DNA of 8,307 bases from Bryobacterales bacterium. Lineage in GTDB: Bacteria; Acidobacteriota; Terriglobia; Bryobacterales; Bryobacteraceae. The stretch lies in the NCBI GenBank assembly GCA_003142355.1, contig PLMF01000080.1:1-8307 (forward strand), in the 5' to 3' direction. The notes under the pieces were generated by a model. The model was not told the DNA's origin. It saw only the letters and a list, made by a program, of their open reading frames with translations, and did not search any database. Made by a program: the position numbers and the translations under genes. Numbering within the stretch: the stretch's first letter is position 1; each line of letters begins with the position of its first letter. Positions 1 to 6,367 of the stretch are shown here, piece after piece.

Positions 1-125
1 TTCGGGTGGCGGAGGTGTGACGCTGTGAGAAATGCGGACTCGCCCGGGAGAAGCGGGACCAGATCGTCGAGCGCAGCCGGCAGATCGACGAAGGAGTTTG
101 GGGCCACCGGCTTTTGCGCCGGCTA
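1..125. other. No recognisable gene (left edge)
   Basis: No reading frame here shows a family I recognise. The minus-strand frame is open from 122 to the left edge and contains SFVDLPAALDDLVPLL, which reads like ordinary protein but has no diagnostic motif. A plus-strand frame contains CEKCG but has a TGA at 18-20 just before it. The stretch could be the decayed remainder of the neighbouring amidotransferase-like gene or the edge of another gene outside the window. Confidence 0.3.
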
Positions 126-281
126 CGGCGTGAAGACGCTTCCGGCGGTGTGGGAGAGCGTTACAAAAGGTCGCGCCAACGGCCGAAGACGACCGGCGTA
201 TTCGATGGAGATGCCGCGCTCTTCGAGCGGCGCGCGGATCAGGCCGAGGTCTTCAAAGGGGACATGACGAAAGGCGAGCAC
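126..281 (-). pseudogene. Truncated class I glutamine amidotransferase-like N-terminus
   Basis: Reading leftward from a GTG at 281, the frame opens with a stretch containing RHVPFEDLGLI followed by LEERGISIEYA. This strongly resembles the first strand and helix of stand-alone class I glutamine amidotransferases (GMP-synthase-like GATase1 fold). After about 30 residues the resemblance stops. The family normally continues with an acidic DLY-like segment and a GGPMS motif, but here the frame reads arginine-rich sequence and meets a TAG at 123-125. The same frame is open again from 122 to the window edge with no GATase motif (no GGP, no catalytic Cys nucleophile) in view. The frame also extends upstream of 281 to a TTG at 347, but that part crosses a hairpin repeat and is unlikely to be coding. 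I read this as a broken or recombined gene end. A short unrelated protein is the alternative. The family call rests on about 30 residues recognised by eye. Confidence 0.35.
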
Positions 282-301
282 GCGTTTGGGAGACGGGGCT
301 T

Positions 302-321
302 GGCAGGCGGAAGCGCCTGCC
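302..321. repeat. Perfect GC-rich inverted repeat (REP-like hairpin)
   Basis: Arms GGCAGGCG (302-309) and CGCCTGCC (314-321) are perfect reverse complements separated by GAAG, giving an 8-bp stem and a 4-nt loop. It lies in non-coding sequence 20 nt upstream of the amidotransferase-like GTG at 281 and 61 nt beyond the amidase stop codon. There is no T-run on either side, so it is not a classical intrinsic terminator. A dispersed REP-like element or an RNA-stabilising hairpin is more likely. Confidence 0.6.
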
Positions 322-362
322 CCACGATTGGAGGGAGGGCTTGTCAAATGTGGAATCCCTCC

Positions 363-382
363 GGGCCGGGCATGCCTGGCCC
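363..382 (-). terminator. Hairpin directly after the amidase stop codon
   Basis: The sequence immediately following the amidase stop (383-385 on the plus strand) forms an imperfect palindrome. GGGCC (363-367) pairs with GGCCC (378-382); there is one mismatch (368/377), then an inner GG/CC pair around CATG. The position fits a transcript end, but no T-tract follows on the minus strand. It may therefore protect the 3' end or act with a factor rather than terminate by itself. Confidence 0.3.
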
Positions 383-1678
383 CTACTTCTGGGCCACCTG
401 GAAATGACTGAGGCCCTCGGCGTAGCGGGTGACGCCGCGGTAGAGCGCTTCGGCCAGTTTCTGACGGTAATCCGGCTTTTTGAGGAGGGCCTCCTCGCGC
501 AGGTTGCTGAGGAATCCGATCTCCGCCAGCACGGAGGGCATGGTGGCGCCGATCAGCACCACAAAAGGAGCCCTCTTGACGCCGCGGTTCTTTTCCCCCG
601 CGACGTTGCGCCCCGAAAACGCATAGAGCGCAGCCTGAACGCGGCCGGCGAACTCTTTGGACTCCTCCGCCTTGTCGTGCAGGGTGATTTTCTGGATGAT
701 GTCCTGCAACTCGAAGATGGATTTCTGGGAGCTGGCGTTTTCGCGCGCCGCCACGTCCAGGGCTTCCTTCGAATCCGAGAAATTCAGGTAGAAGGTCTCC
801 ACTCCCGCGATGCGCGGGTAGGGCGAGGAGTTGGCATGAATGGAAAGGAACAGGTCGGCCTTCTTTTCGTTGGCGAGCGCGGTCCGCTGCTCGAGGGGGA
901 CGAAGGTGTCGTCGGTGCGGGTGTAGACGACCTCCGTGCCCATGCGGTCCTCGACGAGTTGTCCCAGCCGCATGGCGACATCGAGGACCAGGTCTTTTTC
1001 GAGCAACCCCTTGGGTCCTTCGGTACCCTGGTCATGGCCGCCGTGGCCGGCGTCGATGACGATGCGCCCCAGCTTGAGCCCCAGGGCGCGCGTGAGGGAG
1101 TTCTTTCCGGTGCTGGTATGCTTAGCGGCCTTGGGGATTTCGACGGGTCCAGCGGGAAGGTCCGGAGGTCCCGCGGAGGGCGCAGGGAGCGCAGCGAGGG
1201 GCGCAGGCGGCTCAATCTTCGGCGGGGACGGCTTGACCGAGGCCGGAAGGGCAGACGTGATTTCGGGAGGAACGGCGGCGCCAGGGGCGGCGCCTCGCAC
1301 CTCGATGATGAGCCGGTTCGGATTGGCGAGCTGGGAGGTGGTGGCATCCACATCCGCGTTGAGCTCGAGCACCACGCGAGTGATGCCCGGCTTGGTCTCG
1401 GCGGCGCGAATGCGCTTCACCAGCTTGTCGTCGAGATCCTCGGAATAGAGGCGGCGGGAAGGCATGCGCGGGCGCGCGTCGAGGATGTCGAAATAGAGTC
1501 TCTCGGGATTGTGGAGGCGGTCGGTGCGGAACTGAAAATCGCCGGAAACCTCAATGGCCACGCGGGTTACGCCGTTGAGGGACCAATGGCGAACGGCGGT
1601 GACGGAATGCAGCGCGGAGCGGCCGGTTTGCGCAAACAACAAAGGGACCGAAACCGTGAGCGCCGCAATCAGCTTCAT
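383..1678 (-). CDS. amiC: N-acetylmuramoyl-L-alanine amidase, AmiC-like (AMIN + Amidase_3)
   Basis: Zinc amidase that cleaves the bond between N-acetylmuramic acid and L-alanine, removing stem peptides from peptidoglycan outside the inner membrane. I chose the ATG at 1678 (431 residues) because it opens a short export signal (MKLIAALTVSVPLLFAQ); an earlier start would overlap the upstream gene. Residues about 25-130 match an AMIN peptidoglycan-targeting domain, and about 131-190 are a Pro/Ala-rich linker. The Amidase_3 domain runs from about 203 to the end. Its zinc ligands are visible as DAGHGG (H212), LLEKD (E227) and SIHAN (H281), and the catalytic Glu lies in LAEIGFLSN (E386). The segment about 300-360, with ELQDIIQKI, sits where activator-controlled AmiA/B/C enzymes carry their autoinhibitory helix. 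It starts 7 nt after the transglycosylase stop with no clear Shine-Dalgarno, which suggests translational coupling in one operon. The domain assignment is secure; the amiC name is by architecture. Confidence 0.92.
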   Translation of the reverse strand: MKLIAALTVSVPLLFAQTGRSALHSVTAVRHWSLNGVTRVAIEVSGDFQFRTDRLHNPERLYFDILDARPRMPSRRLYSEDLDDKLVKRIRAAETKPGITRVVLELNADVDATTSQLANPNRLIIEVRGAAPGAAVPPEITSALPASVKPSPPKIEPPAPLAALPAPSAGPPDLPAGPVEIPKAAKHTSTGKNSLTRALGLKLGRIVIDAGHGGHDQGTEGPKGLLEKDLVLDVAMRLGQLVEDRMGTEVVYTRTDDTFVPLEQRTALANEKKADLFLSIHANSSPYPRIAGVETFYLNFSDSKEALDVAARENASSQKSIFELQDIIQKITLHDKAEESKEFAGRVQAALYAFSGRNVAGEKNRGVKRAPFVVLIGATMPSVLAEIGFLSNLREEALLKKPDYRQKLAEALYRGVTRYAEGLSHFQVAQK

Positions 1679-1685
1679 ACCGGGT

Positions 1686-2417
1686 TCATTGGGTGGAAAC
1701 GTAGCGCACGCTGCCGTCGGCCTCCACAACTTCCTGAATGTGGTTCGGACCAGCGAGCTTGGTCTCCGCTTGGGGCCGGATCTGCCCGGCCACTATAACC
1801 TTTTGTTTGGCGGCCTCGGCGTTCTGGGACTGTCGCAGTTGCCTGGCCACCAGGATCAGATAATTTCGCGTCTCGGGGAAAGGGGGCACGCCGCCATACC
1901 TGGCCACCGCCGCCTCGCCGGCGTTGTACGCCGCCAGCGCGAGGGCATAATTTCCCCCATACAGATCCAGCAAGTACTTCAAGTACTTCGAGCCGCCCTG
2001 AATGTTCTCCGCCGGATTGAACACGTTGGCAACGCCGAACCGGCGGGCGGTGGCGGGAATGAGCTGCATCAGCCCCTGCGCGCCTTTCGGCGATATTGCG
2101 AATGGATTGTAGTTGCTCTCGACTTTGATGACGGAATGAATCACCTGTGGCTGGAGGGAAACCTGCGCGGCAATCTGCTCGATGGCTTCATCGATACCTG
2201 TGGCTGGAGGCGCTTTGGGCGGGGAAACCACGCGGGGCGAGACTAGGGGCTTCGAAGTCACGATCACGCTTCTCACCAATCTCCCGGTGCGCGGGTCGGG
2301 ACGGATCACGGTGGTGATGCGCCGCGACACGGCAACTTCGGTATCCACGGGTCCAGCGGCCCACAACGCCACAGAGGCCAGCCCGGCGGCACACGCGAGA
2401 TTAAAACATAATCTCAT
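1686..2417 (-). CDS. Exported lytic murein transglycosylase (SLT domain, GH23)
   Basis: Soluble-lytic-transglycosylase-type enzyme (243 residues) that cleaves the MurNAc-GlcNAc bond of peptidoglycan to give 1,6-anhydro ends. The ATG at 2417 begins a signal sequence, a hydrophobic stretch to about residue 21 ending in LWAAG. No convincing lipobox precedes a cysteine, so it is probably periplasmic and soluble. Residues about 22-72 are a basic, Pro-rich lead-in. The SLT fold spans about 73-195, with the catalytic Glu in VIKVESNYNP (E100), then GLMQLIPATA (115-124), AYNAG (163-167) and the YGGVPPFPETRNYL region characteristic of this family. The tail (about 196-243) is Gln/Val-rich with no known domain. 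A TTG at 2477 in the same frame would add 20 residues but would mask the signal peptide. It is first in an operon with the amidase, so both glycan strand and stem peptide are cut by products of one transcript. Confidence 0.93.
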   Translation of the reverse strand: MRLCFNLACAAGLASVALWAAGPVDTEVAVSRRITTVIRPDPRTGRLVRSVIVTSKPLVSPRVVSPPKAPPATGIDEAIEQIAAQVSLQPQVIHSVIKVESNYNPFAISPKGAQGLMQLIPATARRFGVANVFNPAENIQGGSKYLKYLLDLYGGNYALALAAYNAGEAAVARYGGVPPFPETRNYLILVARQLRQSQNAEAAKQKVIVAGQIRPQAETKLAGPNHIQEVVEADGSVRYVSTQ

Positions 2418-2435
2418 CAAAATGTTTTGCTCCCC

Positions 2436-2464
2436 AGTATATACCAAACCCGCGGCTTTTTCCA
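2436..2464 (-). promoter_or_regulatory. Predicted sigma70-type promoter of the transglycosylase-amidase operon
   Basis: On the minus strand, TGGAAA (2464-2459, 4/6 to the -35 consensus) and TATACT (2441-2436, 5/6 to the -10) are separated by exactly 17 nt. Transcription would start near 2429, leaving a leader of only about 12 nt before the ATG at 2417. The purine run GGGGAG lies at the expected start site rather than in a normal ribosome-binding position. The -10 lies within the palindrome GTATATAC (2437-2444), which also occurs upstream of the permease gene. Confidence 0.5.
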
Positions 2465-2518
2465 GAGGGTGGAGCAAGAAGGCAAGCTAAAGCATGCCCC
2501 ACCTGCGAAACCCAATGT

Positions 2519-2524
2519 TATCAT
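2519..2524 (+). promoter_or_regulatory. Possible -10 element of mobA, implying a leaderless start
   Basis: TATCAT (5/6 to TATAAT) ends 6 nt before the GTG start codon at 2531, so a transcript from it would begin at or next to the start codon. No purine-rich Shine-Dalgarno precedes the GTG, which fits leaderless translation. No good -35 element is present at 16-19 nt spacing, so this is a weak prediction. Confidence 0.3.
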
Positions 2525-2530
2525 TTCTCT

Positions 2531-3094
2531 GTGAGCCATGCGGGGTATGTCCTGGCAGGGGGCCGCAGTTCGCGGATGGGGTGCGACAAGGCCCTGCTGC
2601 CGTTTCGAGGCGGGCGGCTTGTGGAATGGGTGGCGCGCGCGGTGGGGCAGGCCGCGGGCAGCGTAGTGCTGGTGGGCGAACCGGGGCGTTACGAACATCT
2701 TGGCTACCCGGCGATTGCCGATCTGTACCCCGGAGCAGGCCCGCTGGGGGGAATCCTGACGGCTTTGCACCACACTTCCGCGGATTGGAACGTGGTGGCG
2801 GCGTGCGACATGCCGGAACTGTCGGCGGAATTCCTGGGGCTTCTGCTGGACGCCGCCGAGCGCACGGCGGCCGATGCGCTGGCGCCGGCCGGACCATCCG
2901 GCCACGCCGAGCCGCTGTGCGCGGTGTACCACCGGCATTCGTGCGGGGGGCTGGAGCGCGCCCTGGGGCGCGGCGTCCGCTCGGTTAGAGCGGCCCTCGA
3001 AGACCTCCGCGCAGCCATCGTCTCCGTACCGGAACTGACGCCTTTTCAGAATGTTAACACCCCCGAGGACTGGGCCGGCTATGCCGCAAAGTGA
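2531..3094 (+). CDS. mobA: Molybdenum cofactor guanylyltransferase MobA
   Basis: Transfers GMP from GTP to molybdopterin-bound molybdenum, making the guanine dinucleotide form of the cofactor used by DMSO-reductase-family enzymes; cytoplasmic. The 187-residue length is normal. The nucleotide-binding start is clear: LAGGRSSRMG (8-17) followed by DK (19-20) and LPFRG. PGAGPLGGI (67-75) and the metal-binding ACDMP (91-95) follow, then the C-terminal NVNTPED (174-180) typical of MobA. The start is a GTG at 2531; the LAGG motif begins seven codons later, leaving no room for a downstream start. It is divergent from the transglycosylase operon and overlaps the next gene by 14 nt. No molybdoenzyme or other cofactor gene is in the window. 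CTP-using MocA-like relatives share the fold, so the nucleotide specificity is by similarity. Confidence 0.9.
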   Translation: MSHAGYVLAGGRSSRMGCDKALLPFRGGRLVEWVARAVGQAAGSVVLVGEPGRYEHLGYPAIADLYPGAGPLGGILTALHHTSADWNVVAACDMPELSAEFLGLLLDAAERTAADALAPAGPSGHAEPLCAVYHRHSCGGLERALGRGVRSVRAALEDLRAAIVSVPELTPFQNVNTPEDWAGYAAK

Positions 3095-3842
3095 CCCTTA
3101 TCCGCACTACATCGAATTCCAGCATGTCTATAAGACGTTCGACAAGCCGGTCTTAGTCGATGTCAGTTTCACGGTGGATCCGGGCGAGACGGTGGCGATT
3201 ATCGGGCGCAGCGGCGTGGGCAAGTCGGTGACTCTGTCGCACATCATGGGTTTTTTGAAGCCCGACAGCGGCCGGATCATCGTGGCGCACGAGGACATCA
3301 CGGACTTCTCGGAGGGGGAGCTTCGCCGCATCCGCAAGAAGGTGACGATGGTGTTCCAGTCGGGGGCCCTTTTCGATTCGCTGACGGTGGGCGAAAACGT
3401 GCTGTTCTCGCTCGAGCTGAGGGAGGACTACGATGCGCAGAACAAGGAAGACGTGGTGGACGGGCTGCTGCGCATGGTGGACATCGACGAGGCGAGGGAC
3501 GCCTACCCGTCGGATCTCTCGACCGGCTACAAGCGCTCGGTGGCGATTGCCCGCGCCCTGGCGGCCCAGCCGCAGTCCATTCTCTATGACGAGCCGACCA
3601 CCATGGTGGACCCCATCATGTCCGACCGTCTGAGCGACCTGATGCTGCGCCTCAAGAAGCAGTTGAAGCTGACCTCGGTGGTGGTGACGCACGATCTGGA
3701 CCTGATGTACAAAGTAGCCGACCGCGTGGTCTTCCTATACGACGGCGGGGTGATTTTCAGCGGAGCGACGGGCGATCTGGAGAAGTCGGAGGATCCGCAC
3801 ATCCGCGAGTTTCTGGAGCTGGACCGGGTGGCCAAGGTGTAG
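3081..3842 (+). CDS. mlaF: MlaF-type ABC transporter ATP-binding protein (lipid trafficking)
   Basis: ATPase of the MlaF/Ttg2A group, which normally pairs with an MlaE permease and an MlaD MCE protein to move phospholipids between the envelope membranes. It has 253 residues. Walker A is GRSGVGKS (42-49). The Q-loop VFQSGALFDSLTVGENV (from 91) is highly typical of MlaF. Walker B is ILYDE (167-171), and the H-loop is VTHD with H204. Two motifs are unusual: the ABC signature reads LSTGY (146-150) instead of LSGG-type, and the segment after Walker B reads TTMVDP where TTGLDP is usual. The ATG at 3081 is preferred to one at 3051 because it gives a normal N-terminus and a small overlap (14 nt) with mobA, suggesting co-translation. 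No mlaE or mlaD follows; the next gene converges 11 nt away with no terminator hairpin between. The family is confident, the partner proteins unknown. Confidence 0.85.
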   Translation: MPQSDPYPHYIEFQHVYKTFDKPVLVDVSFTVDPGETVAIIGRSGVGKSVTLSHIMGFLKPDSGRIIVAHEDITDFSEGELRRIRKKVTMVFQSGALFDSLTVGENVLFSLELREDYDAQNKEDVVDGLLRMVDIDEARDAYPSDLSTGYKRSVAIARALAAQPQSILYDEPTTMVDPIMSDRLSDLMLRLKKQLKLTSVVVTHDLDLMYKVADRVVFLYDGGVIFSGATGDLEKSEDPHIREFLELDRVAKV

Positions 3843-3853
3843 GGGCCAGGGCC

Positions 3854-6292
3854 TCAGTTCGCACGCAGCGCTATGGACGCATCGATGCGCGAAGCACGGC
3901 GAGCGGGAAGATAACCGGCAATCGCAGCCACGAACGTAAGGACGAGGGGGATGGCAAGAAAGGTGAGCGGATCGGTGGCCGTCACTCCGAAGAGCAATCC
4001 GCCGAGGGCTCGCGCCAGCAGCCGGGACGCGACTGCTCCTATCACCATGCCAACGGCGGCGAGCGCCAGCGTCTGCGCGATAATCCCGGCCTGAAGCCTG
4101 GAAGCAGAAGCGCCCAGAGCCATACGGATTCCGATTTCCTGGGTGCGCTGGTTGACCGCGTAGGAGACCACGCCGTAGATTCCGAGCGACGCGAGGAGTA
4201 GCGCGAAGAGTGCGAATCCGCCGAGCAGGAGCACCACGAAGCGTCTGGGCGAGACGGCTTTATCCACCAATTGCTGGAGTGTTCGGAAGTCTTTCCCAGG
4301 GAGATTCGGAGCGATCGGTTTGAGGGCCGCGCGCACACTGGCGGCGAGTTCCGCCGGGGGCAGCGAGGTTCGGATCACCAAATCCAGAGAGGAGATATCG
4401 GGGCATTGGCGCATGGGCAGGTACATCTCCATACCCGAGGACTGCTCGAGGGCGAGGTGGCGCACGTCGCCCACTACGCCCACGACATGCCGCTCGCCGC
4501 AAGCGCGCATGGTCTGACCGATGGCGTTCTGCCCCGGCCATAAGGTACGCGCCATGGTCCGGTTGATGACGATCACGGGTTCGCCCGAAGGGGTGTCCGT
4601 TTCCGAGATATCGCGGCCGGCGATGAGCGCGATGCCCATGGCTTTCAGGTAGCCATCGCTTACGACGCGCACAAACGCGTTGGGGAACTTTCCCCGCGGG
4701 TATACCTGCCCCTTAGCCGGCGCGCCCCAACTGCGATTACGCCCCAACGGGAGCGCATCGGTCAATCCGGCGGCCGCGATCCCGGGGACATCTCGAACGC
4801 GCCTCAGCACTTCGCCGATGTAGGTATTCAGTTGCGCCTGGGTAGAGTAACTGGCATCCGGATCTACGCGGAGTGCGGCGGCGTGTTCCGGGCGGAAGCC
4901 GAGATTGACGTCGAGCACGCGCAGAAAACTGCGGACCAGCAAGCCCGCGCCGACCAGCAGGACGCAGGCGAAGGAGATTTCCGAGACGACCAGAGCGCTG
5001 CGAACCCAGTTGCGGCCCGTGCCGGCGGTGGAGCCGCGGGTCGAGTCCTTGAGCGCGTCGTGCAGAGTGTTGGCGGGGACCTGCAGAGCGGGGGCCAGGC
5101 CGAAGACCACGCCGGTGAGCAGGGCCGCCATGAGGGAGAAGGCGAGGACCGGGACGTCTATGCGGACGTGGGCGAGAAGAGGGATGCCGACGGCGTCGAG
5201 ATGCGCCAGAGTGTGGGTTCCCAGCGCGGCCAGAACGACGCCCAAGATGGCGCCACAGCAGGACAGCGCCACGCCTTCGGTGAGCATCTGGCGGATGAGG
5301 CGTGCCCGTCCCGCCCCCAGCGCGGTGCGGATGGCAATCTCCTTCTGGCGCGTGGCAGTCCGCGCGAGGAGCAGGTTGGAGAGATTGGCACAGACAATCA
5401 GCATCACCACCCCGACGGCGCAGGCCAGCACCAGCAACGCGGGCCGGATTCGGCCGCTCACGTGTTCCGCCAGCGGGGTGATTTTCCCTTCAAAATCGTT
5501 GCGCTCCGGGTGGGCGCGCACGATCTGGGCGGCGAGGATTTTCAACTCCGCCTGGGCGCTGCCGATGGCGACGCCGGGCTTCAAGCGGCCGATGATCGCC
5601 GTGGTGTTTCCCTGCCGGTTGGTCTCGTTGCAGAGGGGAAACGGAAAATAGAGGTCGAAGTGGCTGCCGGGGGCGAAGACCGTGGCCAGATCGAACGACG
5701 CCGGCAGCACGCCGGCAACGGTGACGGGACCATCATTGATGGTGAGCGTGCGGCCGACGATGGCGGGGTCGGAGCCAAACCTCCGGGCCCACAGACCATG
5801 GCTCAAGAGCACGGCCTTGGGCCCGTGCCATTTGCATTCCTCCGCGGTAAACAGCCGGCCGAGCTGCGGCTGAATGCCGAGCACCTGGAAGAAATTCCCC
5901 GATACCGGCACCCCGCTGAGCCGCTCGGGTTCGCCGTGGCCGCTCAGCAGGTTGTCGCCGACGCCGTAGAAGGCGAAGTAGCCGGCCAGGTCGGAAAAGG
6001 AGCGATTGGGTTCCCGGAGGTCCAGCAGATGGCCCACCTGAGTCGTCTGGCCCGAGAGGCCGCTGGTGTCGTGGTTGGAGATCCAGACCAGCCGCTCCGG
6101 TTCGTGAAAGGGCAGCGGGCGAAGGAGCAGGGCGTCGACGACGCTGAACACGGTGGCGCTGGCGCCGATACCGAGCCCGACGATGAGGATGGCGAAGGTG
6201 GTGAATGCGGGGTCCCGGCGCAGCGTTCGAAAGGTGTAGCGGAGGTCGTGCAAAATGCTGTCGAGCGCGGGCAGACGGCGGGTATCGGGCAT
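3854..6292 (-). CDS. ADOP-family ABC permease (MacB/FtsX-like, two halves)
   Basis: Inner-membrane protein of 812 residues with the architecture of acidobacterial duplicated orphan permeases: two MacB/FtsX-type modules in one chain with no ATPase gene alongside. After a short cytoplasmic start (LRYTFRTLRRDPAFT, 17-31, a family hallmark) come a first membrane helix (about 31-55), a periplasmic MacB-like domain (56-284), and helices at about 285-309, 341-365 and 383-402. A second module follows, with helices at about 433-455, 683-710, 740-763 and 775-797 and a second periplasmic domain at 460-680. The two FtsX signatures are visible as RQKEIAIRTALGAG (315-328) and RTQEIGIRMALGAS (716-729). A strong ribosome-binding site precedes the ATG at 6292. 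The substrate is unknown; such proteins are usually described as MacB-like exporters or mechanotransmitters. It lies 75 nt beyond vapC on the same strand, but probably has its own promoter. The gene is intact and full length. Confidence 0.92.
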   Translation of the reverse strand: MPDTRRLPALDSILHDLRYTFRTLRRDPAFTTFAILIVGLGIGASATVFSVVDALLLRPLPFHEPERLVWISNHDTSGLSGQTTQVGHLLDLREPNRSFSDLAGYFAFYGVGDNLLSGHGEPERLSGVPVSGNFFQVLGIQPQLGRLFTAEECKWHGPKAVLLSHGLWARRFGSDPAIVGRTLTINDGPVTVAGVLPASFDLATVFAPGSHFDLYFPFPLCNETNRQGNTTAIIGRLKPGVAIGSAQAELKILAAQIVRAHPERNDFEGKITPLAEHVSGRIRPALLVLACAVGVVMLIVCANLSNLLLARTATRQKEIAIRTALGAGRARLIRQMLTEGVALSCCGAILGVVLAALGTHTLAHLDAVGIPLLAHVRIDVPVLAFSLMAALLTGVVFGLAPALQVPANTLHDALKDSTRGSTAGTGRNWVRSALVVSEISFACVLLVGAGLLVRSFLRVLDVNLGFRPEHAAALRVDPDASYSTQAQLNTYIGEVLRRVRDVPGIAAAGLTDALPLGRNRSWGAPAKGQVYPRGKFPNAFVRVVSDGYLKAMGIALIAGRDISETDTPSGEPVIVINRTMARTLWPGQNAIGQTMRACGERHVVGVVGDVRHLALEQSSGMEMYLPMRQCPDISSLDLVIRTSLPPAELAASVRAALKPIAPNLPGKDFRTLQQLVDKAVSPRRFVVLLLGGFALFALLLASLGIYGVVSYAVNQRTQEIGIRMALGASASRLQAGIIAQTLALAAVGMVIGAVASRLLARALGGLLFGVTATDPLTFLAIPLVLTFVAAIAGYLPARRASRIDASIALRAN

Positions 6293-6298
6293 GGTCGG

Positions 6299-6303
6299 CT
6301 CCT
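6299..6303 (-). promoter_or_regulatory. Strong Shine-Dalgarno of the ADOP permease
   Basis: AGGAG on the minus strand lies 6 nt before the ATG at 6292. It is the only near-consensus ribosome-binding site seen in this window and fixes the permease start. Confidence 0.75.
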
Positions 6304-6315
6304 AGTGTATATACT
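6304..6315. promoter_or_regulatory. GTATATAC palindrome upstream of the ADOP permease (candidate operator/-10)
   Basis: The 8-bp palindrome GTATATAC (6307-6314), within AGTGTATATACT, lies directly upstream of the Shine-Dalgarno. On the minus strand it supplies a possible -10 (TATACA, 6311-6306), though no good -35 stands 17 nt upstream. A second perfect palindrome, GCCGATCGGC (6316-6325), abuts it. ADOP genes in Acidobacteria often accompany PadR-family regulators, which bind short AT-rich dyads, so an operator is a reasonable inference; no regulator gene is in the window. Confidence 0.35.
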
Positions 6316-6367
6316 GCCGATCGGCGATTTGGTTACGGAGGAGGGGAAGTATTCGACTGCTCGGGTG

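Noticed and set aside
1150..1215. Purine-rich, GCGCAG-containing repetitive stretch
   Set aside because: It is the codon pattern of the Pro/Ala-rich linker between the two amidase domains; such linkers are low complexity by nature.
341..1798. 485-codon open frame on the plus strand
   Set aside because: It is antisense to the amidase, whose AMIN and Amidase_3 motifs are unambiguous. It shows no protein family and arises from the high GC of third codon positions.
1972..1989. Tandem repeat AAGTACTTC x2
   Set aside because: It encodes the KYLKYL segment of the lytic transglycosylase helix, which is normal for the SLT family, so it is not an independent repeat element.
2391..2417. Possible lipobox (NLAC) in the transglycosylase signal sequence
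   Set aside because: The cysteine is only residue 9, too early, and the residue at -3 is Asn rather than Leu/Val/Ile, so lipidation is unlikely.
3843..3853. Bidirectional terminator between the convergent mlaF and permease genes
   Set aside because: Only 11 nt separate the stop codons and no stable stem with a T-run forms there.
4698..4707. GGTATACC palindrome resembling the promoter motif
   Set aside because: It lies inside the permease coding sequence and lacks the GTATATAC core, so it is most likely chance.
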